Below, one piece after another: positions 38,517-48,559 of a stretch of DNA of 64,000 nt. The notes below the pieces were generated by a model, which saw only the letters and a program-made list of their open reading frames with translations, was not told the DNA's origin and did not search any database. Positions within the stretch are counted from its first letter, which is position 1; the number at the start of each line of letters is the position of its first letter. The position numbers were made by a program, and so were the translations under genes. The stretch is from Monosporascus cannonballus. Its lineage: Eukaryota > Ascomycota > Sordariomycetes > Xylariales. The stretch covers positions 1 through 64,000 of the forward strand of contig QJNS01000189.1 in the NCBI GenBank assembly GCA_004154925.1, read 5' to 3'.

Positions 38517-39788
38517 ATGGGTTCCGTGGGCACCGATCCGGCCCGCCCGCCCCTCCACGGGTCCATCCCTCCCCTGATCCTGGGCACCGCGACGTTCAAC
38601 ACCCAATATGTCCGGGACCCCTTCGACGAGAACGAGCTGCCCGCGCTCTCCATAGTGTCCCGCGCGCTCGAGCTGGGGGTCTCCGCCTTCGACACCTCTC
38701 CCTATTATGGGCCCTCCGAGATCATACTGGGAAACGCGCTGTCGCATCCGTCGGTGGCGGGGAAACGCCCGCGGTCCTCGTACTTCCTCGTGACGAAGGC
38801 CGGCCGCATAGCCGGCGACGTGTTCGACTACAGCCCGGCCTGGATCAGGTACTCGGTCTGCCGGAGCCTGGAGCGGCTGCACACGCCCTATCTCGACCTC
38901 GTCTACGCCCACGACGTCGAGTTCGTGTCGCCCCCCGAGGTGCTGGCCGCCGTGCGCGAGCTGCGCCGACTGCGGGACGAGGGCGTCGTCCGCTACGTGG
39001 GCATCAGCGGGTACCCCGTCGGGAAGCTGTGCGGGCTCGCCGAGGCGGTCCTGCGGGAGACGGGGGAGCCGCTCGACGCCGTGCTGAGCTACGGCCACTT
39101 CACCATACAGAACACCACGCTCGAGCACTCGGCCATGCGGCGCTTCGCCGAGGCCGGGGTCGACGTCGTCCTGAACGCCAGCATGCTGGGCATGGGACTG
39201 CTGACGACCAGGGGCGTGGACGGGGGACCCATGACCGCGTGGCACCCGAGCCCCGAGGGGCTGAGGCGGGCCTGTCGAGACCTCGTGCCCGTCGCCGCCG
39301 GCGCGGGAGAGAAGCTCGAGGTCGTCGCCATCAGGTGGGCGCTGGACAATTGGGCCCGGGTGGGCGCGGCGAAGGGAGGCTTCCCCGAGCAGCTGCCGGG
39401 CGCTCGGGTCGGCGTGAGCGTCATGGGCGTGGCGTCGGTGGCGGAGCTGGAGGAGACCTACAGAGTGTTCAACAGCGTGGTGGAGGGTCTGGCGCCGGAG
39501 GACACGGCGGATGCCGACCTGGCCGCGCGCCGGCGGTGGAGCCTGGACCGGGTTCGCAAGATCCAAGGCGTCGTGGAGAAGATGTGGGCGGTCTTGGGCC
39601 GCTGGAGGAACTACAGCTGGGACAGCCCCGAGCCGGGATATGTCAACGCGCGGAGGAGTACGGAAGCGGGCGCCGTCCCCGACGACGCCGTCGCGAAGAA
39701 ATACGGACTCAAGAGCGCGGATTCCGGAGGGCGGCGCGAGGCCGATCTTGAAGTGAAGATGCCCGTATTCCCGGCATTGAGCGCCTAG
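38517..39788 (+). CDS. ARA2: D-arabinose 1-dehydrogenase (aldo-keto reductase, Ara2 type)
   Basis: NAD-dependent aldo-keto reductase oxidising D-arabinose to the 1,4-lactone for D-erythroascorbate synthesis. Single exon, 423 aa, first ATG at 38517 (MGSVGTDPARPPLHGSIPPL). AKR tetrad: Asp and Tyr in FDTSPYYGPSE, Lys in FLVTKAGR, His in DLVYAHDVEF. Ara2/L-galactose-dehydrogenase features: ILGTATFNTQY near the start, VVRYVGISGYPVGKL, LSYGHFTIQNTTLE, and VVLNASMLGMGLLT. The C-terminal SWDSPEPG segment is also typical. GC-rich throughout, which produces long antisense open frames that I do not call. Cytosolic. Confidence 0.92.
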   Translation: MGSVGTDPARPPLHGSIPPLILGTATFNTQYVRDPFDENELPALSIVSRALELGVSAFDTSPYYGPSEIILGNALSHPSVAGKRPRSSYFLVTKAGRIAGDVFDYSPAWIRYSVCRSLERLHTPYLDLVYAHDVEFVSPPEVLAAVRELRRLRDEGVVRYVGISGYPVGKLCGLAEAVLRETGEPLDAVLSYGHFTIQNTTLEHSAMRRFAEAGVDVVLNASMLGMGLLTTRGVDGGPMTAWHPSPEGLRRACRDLVPVAAGAGEKLEVVAIRWALDNWARVGAAKGGFPEQLPGARVGVSVMGVASVAELEETYRVFNSVVEGLAPEDTADADLAARRRWSLDRVRKIQGVVEKMWAVLGRWRNYSWDSPEPGYVNARRSTEAGAVPDDAVAKKYGLKSADSGGRREADLEVKMPVFPALSA

Positions 39789-39851
39789 GAGCTCGCCAAG
39801 TCCCGCTGCTCCCCTCAAGAAAGCCGGGAGCCTATCTGACCAAGTACACAA

Positions 39852-39899
39852 ATGTATCTTATGATGTATCTTATGATGTATCTTATGGTGTATTTTATG
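39852..39899. repeat. Four-copy 12-bp tandem repeat
   Basis: Unit atgtatcttatg repeated three times, with a fourth copy carrying two changes, about 60 bp after the stop of the dehydrogenase gene. Confidence 0.85.
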
Positions 39900-40968
39900 A
39901 TGATGGTGACGATGATAATTATTCGCGCACGCACGCGTCAATGGGTCGTCGAAGCAGACGCGATTACGCCTGTGAAACGGCGACGTGTCCTAACACGGGT
40001 AATCGGAGGTGGAGCGTTCGTCTGGTCGGAAAGGCGATCCGCCTTGGGGTTGGTCGGTTGCCTAGTCTGGTCGTCAGAGTGTCCTGCGTCCGGCCGTCTT
40101 CGCGGAAGTGCACGACAACAACGGGGGCCCGCAGTTTCGTTTGTCCGCGCCTTTGCAACCCCTTCCATCACCACCTGGATGATCGTCGAGACGATCTGGC
40201 ACTTGATCTTAGGCTGAACCTCGTCCGTTCATGCCGCGGATCCACTTTTCTCCAATTGTCTGTCCATATCGAGGCAATCCGTTCCTGTCGGTCGACCCTG
40301 GGTAGATTACGACCTGACGAATATGCCGGTATAGCAATTAATCTGCTATATGACCCCCCCGGACGAGATGGACCGCGCTGCCCATTTACCCCGCCAATCA
40401 CGACTCGGCTATAGGTAATACCCCCTTCATCCCCTGGTCCAAAAGCGACGACCAAAGCCTCCAGTGGCCGAGCTTGGACATCGACATCCCTCGCCGGGGC
40501 GAGCTATTACCGACTCGGGCATCTGGATCTGCAGACCTCGACGGAACGTCGCGTCCCACACCCGAACGCCCCTGGCAGCGATGGCACACCTCACCGTCGG
40601 CCCGTCCAATGCGGCCCGTCCCAGGCCAAGCTAGTCAGGCTGCTAGATATACTGCCGTTGGCGTGGGCGATCATTTGCCGCCCTGGCGACATCGCATGGT
40701 CTCGCCGAGGCGCTTGCTCGAGTAGCAGTAGCTATAGCCGGCGCCGTTAAGGACGAGGTGCCCCGGCGGGGGCCATCCCTTCCATGCCTCCTCGAGGTGG
40801 ATCGTACGTGCAAACGCGCATGGATCGGCATTGTCGTTCTCCGCGATGCGATCTTGACCGAAACGAATCCGCCGCCGCGGGCCATCTCTCCGAATTACTA
40901 TCTGTAGTCGAACGTGCGCCTAGGGCGGATGAACGTCATGCGTTGCCACGTTTCGAGCTGCGTTTGCA

Positions 40969-40974
40969 TATAAG
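40969..40974 (+). promoter_or_regulatory. TATA box of the AA8 gene
   Basis: TATAAG in the context tttgcatataagaag, 92 bp upstream of the AA8 ATG at 41061. Confidence 0.5.
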
Positions 40975-41060
40975 AAGCGAGGCCCTTCGGGTACCCTGCC
41001 GTTCCTCACACCTACCGTCCCTTGTACTCCCGAAGTCGTGTCGCCCTGGCAGCATACACC

Positions 41061-41940
41061 ATGAAGTTGAGCGCAGTCGTGGCGGGCGTCGCCGGTCTCA
41101 CGGGCTCCGGTAAGCAACGCGGTCAAGGCCTGCGAGCCGACGTGGCTGAACTAACCCCGCCGTCGCAGCCCTCGCACAGGACTCGGTCCCCGTAACCGAC
41201 ACCGAGACCGGGATAACGTTCCAAGCGTTTACCAACCCCGAGGGCGTCAGCTACGGGATCGCGCTGCCCGCCAACGCCAGCGCCGCCGGCGGGTACGACA
41301 TCATCCTCCAGGTCACGGCGCCCGTCGAGGTCGGATGGGCGGGCATCGCCTGGGGCGGCGCCATGGTGTACAACCCGCTGTCGGTCGTGTGGCCCAACGG
41401 CGAGGGCGTCGTCGCCTCGCCCCGGATGGCGTAGTAAGTCTGCCGTCTGGACCGCCGGCGCACGCGTCCCGGGATCGGCTCGCTGACCAGACTCCTCTCA
41501 GCGGATACTACCAACCCGAGATCTACGAGGAAGGCACCCTCACGCTGCTGAAGGGGAGCGGCGCCAACGCGACCCATTTCAAGGTCACGGCCCTGGCGCG
41601 GGGGTTCTCGACCTGGACGGACTTCGACGGCAACGTGGCGCACCTCGACGGGTCGGCCCAGGTGCGGCTCGCGTACGCGCTCTCAAGGACGCCCGTCGAC
41701 GACCCGGCCAGCGCCGAGTCGGACTTCACCATCCACGACTCGGTCGGCCGCTGGGTGCACGACCTGGCGGCCGCGCGGTCCGCCGAGTTCCCGAAGTGGG
41801 TCGCCGACAACTCTCTGCCGTCGCGGGCGGGCGGACGGGAAGCGGTGGCCAGGGAGGAGCGCCACCCCGTCGTCCCCAGGCTGCGCGACTCCGCCAGGCT
41901 CCGCCCCGGACGATGGGCCAACGCGGCGGCCCGGGCCTGA
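41061..41940 (+). CDS. Stand-alone AA8 cytochrome (cellobiose dehydrogenase-type haem b domain)
   Basis: Secreted iron-reductase/cytochrome domain. Exons 41061-41109, 41169-41433 and 41502-41940 give 250 aa in phase (donors GTAAGC and GTAAGT). Signal peptide MKLSAVVAGVAGLTGSALAQ, completed across intron 1. The domain reads TGITFQAFTNPEGVSYGIAL, VTAPVEVGWAGIAWGGAMVY, NPLSVVWPNGEGVVASPRMA, GYYQPEIY. Met82 (GGAMVYN) fits the axial haem methionine; the partner histidine is probably His183 (FTIHDS) or His191 (WVHDLA). There is no flavin dehydrogenase domain downstream, so it is a single-domain AA8 protein. The last 35 residues are Arg/Ala-rich and unlike the family, so the 3' end may be altered. 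Confidence 0.88.
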
Positions 41941-43683
41941 GGAAGCCGGGGTCGGCGGGGGGAACTGGGAGCGCCGGGCGTCGGGTAGTGGCGGATAGTA
42001 CGTATGTTGCGAGAAAAGGGGGAGGGCCGGTAAGGACGGCCTTTTCTGTAGATAAGGGGAAGGGCGCTATCTAGATATGTAACCCGCCTGACGGGAGCGC
42101 GCGAAGCTGCACATAGAACAGAAATTTGATATCCCTTCATATCGAATAGCTCACATTCGTTTCCGTCTCCAATTCGTCTGACGACCCCGAAAGCAATTCC
42201 ACGTTGCAGCCCGTGATCTTTCCAGGTGCCTCCAGTTGTTTCCTCGAGCCGATAAAAGCAAGCACCGCACCGGCATTCCGATTCCACGCGCGAGGCGCCA
42301 ATGTCTTCGCTTCCGTTGCTACCGAATGGCGGACTTCCTCGTTGCCCTGCCGTAGGGGACCCGTGCTTCCTTGTTAAGCCTCTCGGCTTTCTCGGGCGTC
42401 ACCGCCGTAATGAGCTCTCTTTCGAATTACGGACGGCGACTGCAATACGTCGCAGAGGCTCGTTCTAGCTGAGCGATTCGAGGATACCCGCGACGCCCTT
42501 CAGAAGTATCTCACTTCGGGCCGAGACGCGTCAGTGTTCCTTGCTTCAAAGCGCCCTCTCGCGCCGAGCCTGCCGGTTGCGGCGAATCCACGCCGCGGAA
42601 CGTTCCCCACACCCTCGTACGCCCTCAGCCCTCGCGGTACGACGACGAGCTTCCATGGGCCTTCAGTCTCTCCCGAATCGAGCTGCTTTAACGTTACGGC
42701 GGCACGTTCTTCGTTCGCGGGTGGCGAGGCGACGCACCCTTCAAGGCGCCCAGCCCCTCAGGCGCTCGCGCCCCCCCGAGGTGGCACCTCGAATTGCGTA
42801 CAAAATGGGTAGATCGGGATGTCAATTGATAGTCAATCTAGTCAAGAGACGAGCCAAAAATATGCTACCACGTTAAGAAACGATGTCGATTCTTCCTGTT
42901 GCTGTTCCCCTACAACACTGTCTGGTATTATAGGCCATGTCCGACTGGGACGCCAACCCCGTCTACCAGGTCTACCTGGGAGGTAGGTATTGGGGCCATT
43001 AAAAGGGGCTGATGCGGAAAAAGATACAAGGCGCGCCCACTGATTCGGGGCCGCTAACCTTGCATCACAACTAACCATGCCATTAGACCATGGAATATTC
43101 GATTCGATTCGATCGTCTGGCTGTTATTACAACTTATTAGACGTCCCGGCTTCCTCAGGAGTATGCTGCCTTATACCTCGGGCATCTATCCGTTATATCT
43201 GTGCAGTTGTAACAAAGGCCAGGTTATTCAACGTTAGCTAAGAGGAGTAGGCGAAGGCCGTCGATAAGGCAAACGAAATTGTATACTCTAGGCTGTTCGA
43301 AACTATGTACGTGGTTGTGACGAACGGGCGTGCTGTTTGATGTCGAAATAGGGGGGGTAGTCCGGAGCCGCTGATTTGGCAGATACCCCGGACCAAGGTA
43401 CCGAGGTACGTTTACGGGTTACAAATGCAAGTACGCAAGTCCACGGCAAGGAGCATGCATCTAATAGAGTAATACTATAAACGCGATATGCAACTATCCA
43501 ACAATCAGAGCCCCACCTAAAATATATGTCTTATCTTACGAATGATAAGCCGCCATATACTATCGCGAGCCCACCATCGAGCAACGAGAACACGGCGGGA
43601 TTATCTCGTGGCATGACGTCCGCGAGGTGGAAGTTCGAGAACGAGATACGAGCATATCGGGCGGAGGAGCGATATAAGTAGAC
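41941..43683. other. Intergenic region
   Basis: 1.7 kb with no recognisable gene; the final few hundred bases should be the ARP6 promoter. Confidence 0.5.
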
Positions 43684-45160
43684 ATGGCGCCTCGAAAATC
43701 CAAACCCCAGCAGCCCCCGCCGCCGACACGGACTCTGGTCCTCGACAACGGCGCGGACACGATCAAGGCCGGCTACGTCGGCGACGACGATGATGCCACC
43801 ACCACCACCGACCAGCCTCGCATCATACCCAACTGCATCGCTCGGGACCGCGACAGGAAGATCTACGTGGGATCGGAGCTCGAGAAGTGCAAGGATTTCG
43901 GGGAGATCGTGTTCAGGAGGCCCGTCGAGAAGGGCTTCATCGTGAACTGGGAGGCGCAGAAGGAGATCTGGGAGCGCGAGTTCTTCGACGAGGAGGCGCC
44001 CCAGCGCTGCGACCCGTCCGAGACCCGGCTGCTGCTCGCCGAGCATCCGAATTCCCTGCCCGTCCTGCAGACGAACTGCGACCAGATGGTGTTCGAGGAG
44101 TTCGGGTTCGCCAGCTACTATCGCGGGAACGGTACGTCTTAATCCGCGCCGCCGTCGGCGCCCGCCATGGACCCGTCGACGGCCCTACCACCTCCGTAGA
44201 CCGATCGACGGGTATCGGGAGTCGATAGCTGACCATCTCGTTGTCCGAGCAGGCCCGTCGTTCAACGCGTACCACGACATCCAGGCCATCTTCCGCACGC
44301 CCAGGGACCCCGACGCCGTCGCCCGGCTCCCCGCCGAGGCCATCCTGCTCGTCGACTCGGGCTACTCCCACACGACCGTCAGCCCGATCCTCAACGGCCG
44401 CCCGGCCCACCCCGCGGTGCGCAGGCTCGACGTCGGCGGCAAGCTCATGACCAACCACCTGGCGCGCCTCCTCTCGCTGCGCCACTACGACATGCGCAAC
44501 GACACGTACATCGTCAACGAGATGAAGGAGGCCGCGTGCTACGTGTCGCTCGACTTCGCCGGCGACCTCGAGAAGAGCTGGAAGGGGACGCGCGGCGAGC
44601 GGCGCCAGCCGTACCTCGGCGGCGGCGGCGGCGTGGCGAAGGACTACGTGCTGCCGGACTTCCACGCGCGGTCGCGGGGCGTCGTGCGCGACCACGACCC
44701 GTCGCGGGCGTCGCGGGCGGGGAGGCCGGCGGCGGGCGAGCTCGCCGGCGAGGACGTGCTGACGCTGCGCAACGAGCGCTTCGCGGTCCCCGAGCTGCTG
44801 TTCCACCCGCCGGACGTCGGGCTGCGGCAGTCCGGGATCGCCGACCTCGTGCTCCAGTCGCTGCGGAGCCTCCCCGTCGGCCTGTGGCCCGGGCTGCTCG
44901 CCAACGTCGTCGTGGTCGGCGGCAACTCGCTGTTCGACGGCTTCGTGCAGAGGCTGCAGCAGGAGGTCGTGCAGCGCGTGCCCGACGACTGCGTCGTCCG
45001 CGTCGCGAGGCCGCGGGACCCCGTCGCCAGCACGTGGCTCGGCGCCGCGAACCTCGCGAGGCGGCGCGAGCACGTCGACGCGCTGGCCGTCACCAAGCAG
45101 GAGTACGAGGAGTACGGGGCCGCCTGGGTGGCGCGCAAGTTCTCGGGCCTCGAGACGTGA
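43684..45160 (+). CDS. ARP6: Actin-related protein Arp6 (SWR1 complex)
   Basis: Nuclear actin-related subunit of the SWR1 remodeller that deposits H2A.Z. Exons 43684-44131 and 44253-45160 give 451 aa in phase (donor GTACGT). Actin-fold start: RTLVLDNGADTIKAGYVGDD; then PNCIARDRDRKIYVGSELEK, RRPVEKGFIVNWEAQKEIWE, LLLAEHPNSLPVLQTNCDQM, VFEEFGFASYYRGN. After the intron: ILLVDSGYSHTTVSPILNGR and LDVGGKLMTNHLARLLSLRH, then the Arp6-type YIVNEMKEAACYVS. ATP-site residues are followed by NVVVVGGNSLFDGFVQRL and a terminal EYEEYGAAWVARKFSG. Extremely GC-rich, hence many spurious antisense frames. Confidence 0.95.
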
Positions 45161-46280
45161 CGTCCTCTGTCGTCCGCGGCCGACGAGTGGCCGTTTCACT
45201 GCCCCCCTCCCCCCCAAAAGATAAATCTTGAGCATCCATTACGAGATGTGGACGCATCCACACGGCTGGCCTACCGCGGCGCCGCGCACCAGACCAGTTT
45301 AGGGACGCGGCTTTCTGTGCTCGCTGCGGAGATGCCGTCGCTTCCCCGTTACCACGGAGCAGATATGTCCGCGAATCTGCGAGAAACTCCGGACCCCGCC
45401 ACCCGGTGAGGGCTCGCGCGTGGACTTATTTCCAAAGGCTTGCTGCGTCGAGCGGCTTTTAGGGCGACATTGACACGGGCTTAGCAACTGGCGGCCGCGC
45501 CGTTGGTCTGCGAAATCTCCTGTAAAGCCGTATCGAAAACCGTTTTAGTAAAGGTTGGGTTCTTCACCGAGGATTGTACCTTCTCATCGCTCCCAAATAA
45601 GACAGGCTATAACATGCGGGTAAAGTCGTCCGAGCACAGGGGGAATGCTCTAGGAACAAGAATGATACCGCTCTCTTGGAGACTGTACGCCACCTTTTAC
45701 AACTTTACCAATACGAGGACCACCCGGGTGCATATCAATCTTCATGCCGTAAGGGTGCATGCAGAGGGGATCACGATGGTTGTGGAGCGGTGTACTATGA
45801 AGGATTGCCAGGTTCCGACATTCTCGCGTTGCTCTGCTGTGCTTGGAGAACTCGTGCTCCTATTGTCTAGGTACGATATACGTAGGTAGATCAACGTGGG
45901 AACATTACGACCAAGTACGCCGGGTAGTTGGAGGTGGTAGCTTGTCGTATACTGATGCTCAACCTGCGTATTTCGCATTCGCATTTCACTAACCAAGTCA
46001 TGTTTATAAACAATATCATTTTTTTTGGCTTTATGCTAGGCATAGTGTGATTGGAGTAGGGTATCAATCGCTTCCCCGAAACGGGAGCATCGTAACAGGG
46101 CTCATCCCTTGCTTTCGTATATCGCCACGCTGCCGAGAGTAGAGAGCCGCACCGTAACGCCATGGCAAAAACCAACCCGACGCCCAACCGGCCAAGGCCG
46201 GGACCATCTCCGGCCTACGAGCCGTCACCCGCTCCTCGGCGAAGCAGAGCCGCAATCTCCGCCGGACATCGGGCAGTCCA
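45161..46280. other. Intergenic region
   Basis: 1.1 kb convergent interval between ARP6 (+) and the F-box gene (-). No gene recognised. Confidence 0.5.
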
Positions 46281-48559
46281 TCAATAGAGCTCGCGAGACC
46301 GGCGGCCCCTCCGCGCGGAGCACCCTGAGACCGTAGTTAGCAGACGACGGGGAGCCGGGCCTAAGGGGATGCTCATACAATCGCACTGCGGCAGCCGGTT
46401 AGTTAGACAAGTCCGCGCCGGCCGACGAGGGGAACACGTACCAGGGTCTCCGTGGAGCCGTCGTAATGCACGATGCAGTATCCGCCGCCGCAGGCCTTGC
46501 AGATCTTCTGCGTGTCGGCGATGCACGTCTCGCACTTGGTTACGCACGTTAGGACGGGCGATTCCGGGTTGCTGTTGCTCTGCGGAGATGTGGGGGTGTA
46601 TGTACAGGGATGCCTGCGGGTGTGTGTACGGGCGTGTGCGGGTGTGGAAGTGTGCGTGCGTGTGTGTATAGTGTGTGTGTGTGTGCATATGTGTGCATAC
46701 GCGCGCGTGGGTGTAGGAAAGGGCGGGGGCGGCTTACGTTGAGATCGCATTCCCAGCAGCTCCTGGTGATTTTTCGCGTCTGGGCGTGTGGTTAGCTGAT
46801 GGCCTCAAAGCGAATTTGGCCCTTTTTCTTTTTCTAAAAGGGGTGGACGTATATCTCGGGTAGGGGGATGAGGGGATAGGGTCTCGCCGCATACATCTCC
46901 AGAGGATGATCGAAAGCAACGCAGAACTTTGCTCGTCTACGGGCCTGCTCTCGCCCATCCCCACATGAACCCGGGGACGTTTATGACGCGGTGTGCATAT
47001 GTCAGGACGCGGGAAGACGGGGACATGTCGAGGAATTCGGATCGGGTCCCTCATCAAGGCGGGTTCCGCCGAACTCCCTCTCCGTCCCCTTCTCCCCTGC
47101 CGGCGGATTTCAGGTTGCAGCCAATACAGTAACCCATCCGTACCTTGACTTTGGGCTGCTCGAAGGCGGCCAGCTCGTGGACGATCAGGCTGCCCGCGCC
47201 GCCGGCGTCGTCGTCGGCGACGATGTGCACGTGCTGGGCGCCCGCCGCCGCCGCCGCCGCCGCCGGCTCCTCCCGGCTCGGCCCCTGGTAGCAGGCCTCG
47301 CACCACCACTGGTCGCAGCCGAAGCAGTACCGTTCCCGGATGCACTCCAAACATCTCGGCACGAACCGGGCCCCCCTTCCCTCGCCCTCCCTCCCCCGGC
47401 CGCCCCCGGGCCCGATCGCCCGCGGGCGGGTGGCCGACCGCAGGGTCGACGAGTGCAGCGGCACCGGCGACAGCAGCGGCAGCGTCTCGGCGGGGCTCTC
47501 GCCGTACACGGTGAAGCCCTCGGGCGCGGAGCCGCACGACGCGCAGCCTCCGACGGCGAACGTCGCCACGGCCCAGGGGCTCCGGGCCGGCCCGGGGCCG
47601 CCGTCGCCGGCCGGGACCCTCCCGAAGGCGGGCGAGTTCTGGTGGCGCGGCGCCGTGCACAGGACGGCGTCGAACCGGATCGCCCCGCGGCAGTCGAGCA
47701 GGGTCTCGGCCCAGCGGTCGCCGACGGCCCTGCCGAGCACGCGGCCGCGCCTGTGGTACCAGTCGTCGCCCTCGGCGCGCATCGACTTCCTCAGCGCGTG
47801 CTGCGACCTGTGGTTCCAGCCGGCGCCGACGCCCGCGCCCGCGGTCGCACCCCCGCGGGCCGAACCGCGCGACGACGACGACGGCGACGACGACGGCGAT
47901 GACGACGGCGACGGCGACGGCGACGAGGGGACGGGCGCGTCCCTCTTCCCGAACACGTAGAGGGCCTGCAGGCGCGGCGTGCCCTCGGGCCGCGTCGGGC
48001 GGCAGGCGTAGCGCAGCGACTGCATCAGCTTCTGCTCGTTGAGGTTCCTCACCTCGCGGATGGAGAGGACGCGCACGCGGAAGGCCGGGTCGACGAGGAT
48101 GTCGTTGACGAGCTCGGCGGTGACGGAGAGCCCGTCGAGCACGAGCGTCCGCACATCGCGCAGCACGTCCCCGCCGCGGCGCGAGCGCAGGTTCCGGAAC
48201 ACGCCCCGCAGCGGCCCCGAGTAGAAGTCGTCCTCGCTCAGGTTCTCGTCGACCTGCACGTTGCGCCACACCTCGCCGCCGCGGTCGACGGCGCCGTCGG
48301 GGTTGTCGAACTGCGCCGTCCGCACGCGCGTCAGGTCGAGGTGCCGGAACGCGCCGGGCGTCTCGCGCAGGAGGTCCCGGAACGCGCGGGAGGCGGCGGC
48401 GAGGTTCAGGAGCGCGGAGACGGGCAGGTAGGGGAGCGTGTGGTGCAGGAGGACGGTGTTGGACAGGAGATCGAGCAGCGTCGTCGTCGTCGTCTCGGCT
48501 CCGTGGCTGTCGGATTGGACGCGCGCGTGCTGTTGCTGGGCGCCCCTGGAGTCCATCAC
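46281..48559 (-). CDS. F-box protein with C-terminal cysteine-rich zinc-binding region
   Basis: Likely substrate receptor of an SCF ubiquitin ligase. Exon 1 (47144-48559) has an F-box-like start (LDLLSNTVLLHHTLPYLPVS, ALLNLAAASRAFRDLLRE), a leucine-rich middle (DVRTLVLDGLSVTAELVNDI, FRVRVLSIREVRNL) and a long low-complexity Ser/Pro/Gly insert. It then turns cysteine-rich: GGCASCGSAPEGF, PRCLECIRERYCFGCDQWWCEACY, GYCIGC-type pairs. A 14-codon exon (46738-46779) adds RSCWECDLN. Exon 3 (46438-46579) adds CVTKCETCIADTQKICKACG and YCIVHYDGSTETL. Exon 4 (46281-46324) ends CSARRGRRSRELY. Total 547 aa in phase. The last donor (GTGTTC) is weak; it was chosen because the ending RGRRSRELY fits related fungal proteins. 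Substrate unknown. Confidence 0.78.
46590..46712. repeat. GT/TG-rich microsatellite in an F-box gene intron
   Basis: Long imperfect (tg)n tract within the intron at 46580-46737, between the micro-exon and the cysteine-rich exon. Confidence 0.8.

Larger units (their letters stand above)
39789..41060. other. Intergenic region upstream of the AA8 gene
   Basis: Starts with a 12-bp tandem repeat (39852-39899, listed separately). No gene seen; overlapping frames on both strands at 39.9-40.9 kb lack domains. Confidence 0.5.

Noticed and set aside
38433..39941. 502-codon antisense frame across the arabinose dehydrogenase gene
   Set aside because: High GC3 on the sense strand opens the antisense frame; the antisense protein has no domain and ends in His repeats from the 12-bp tandem repeat.
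43937..45235. 432-codon antisense frame over ARP6
   Set aside because: Shadow of the GC-rich ARP6 coding strand, no recognisable domain.
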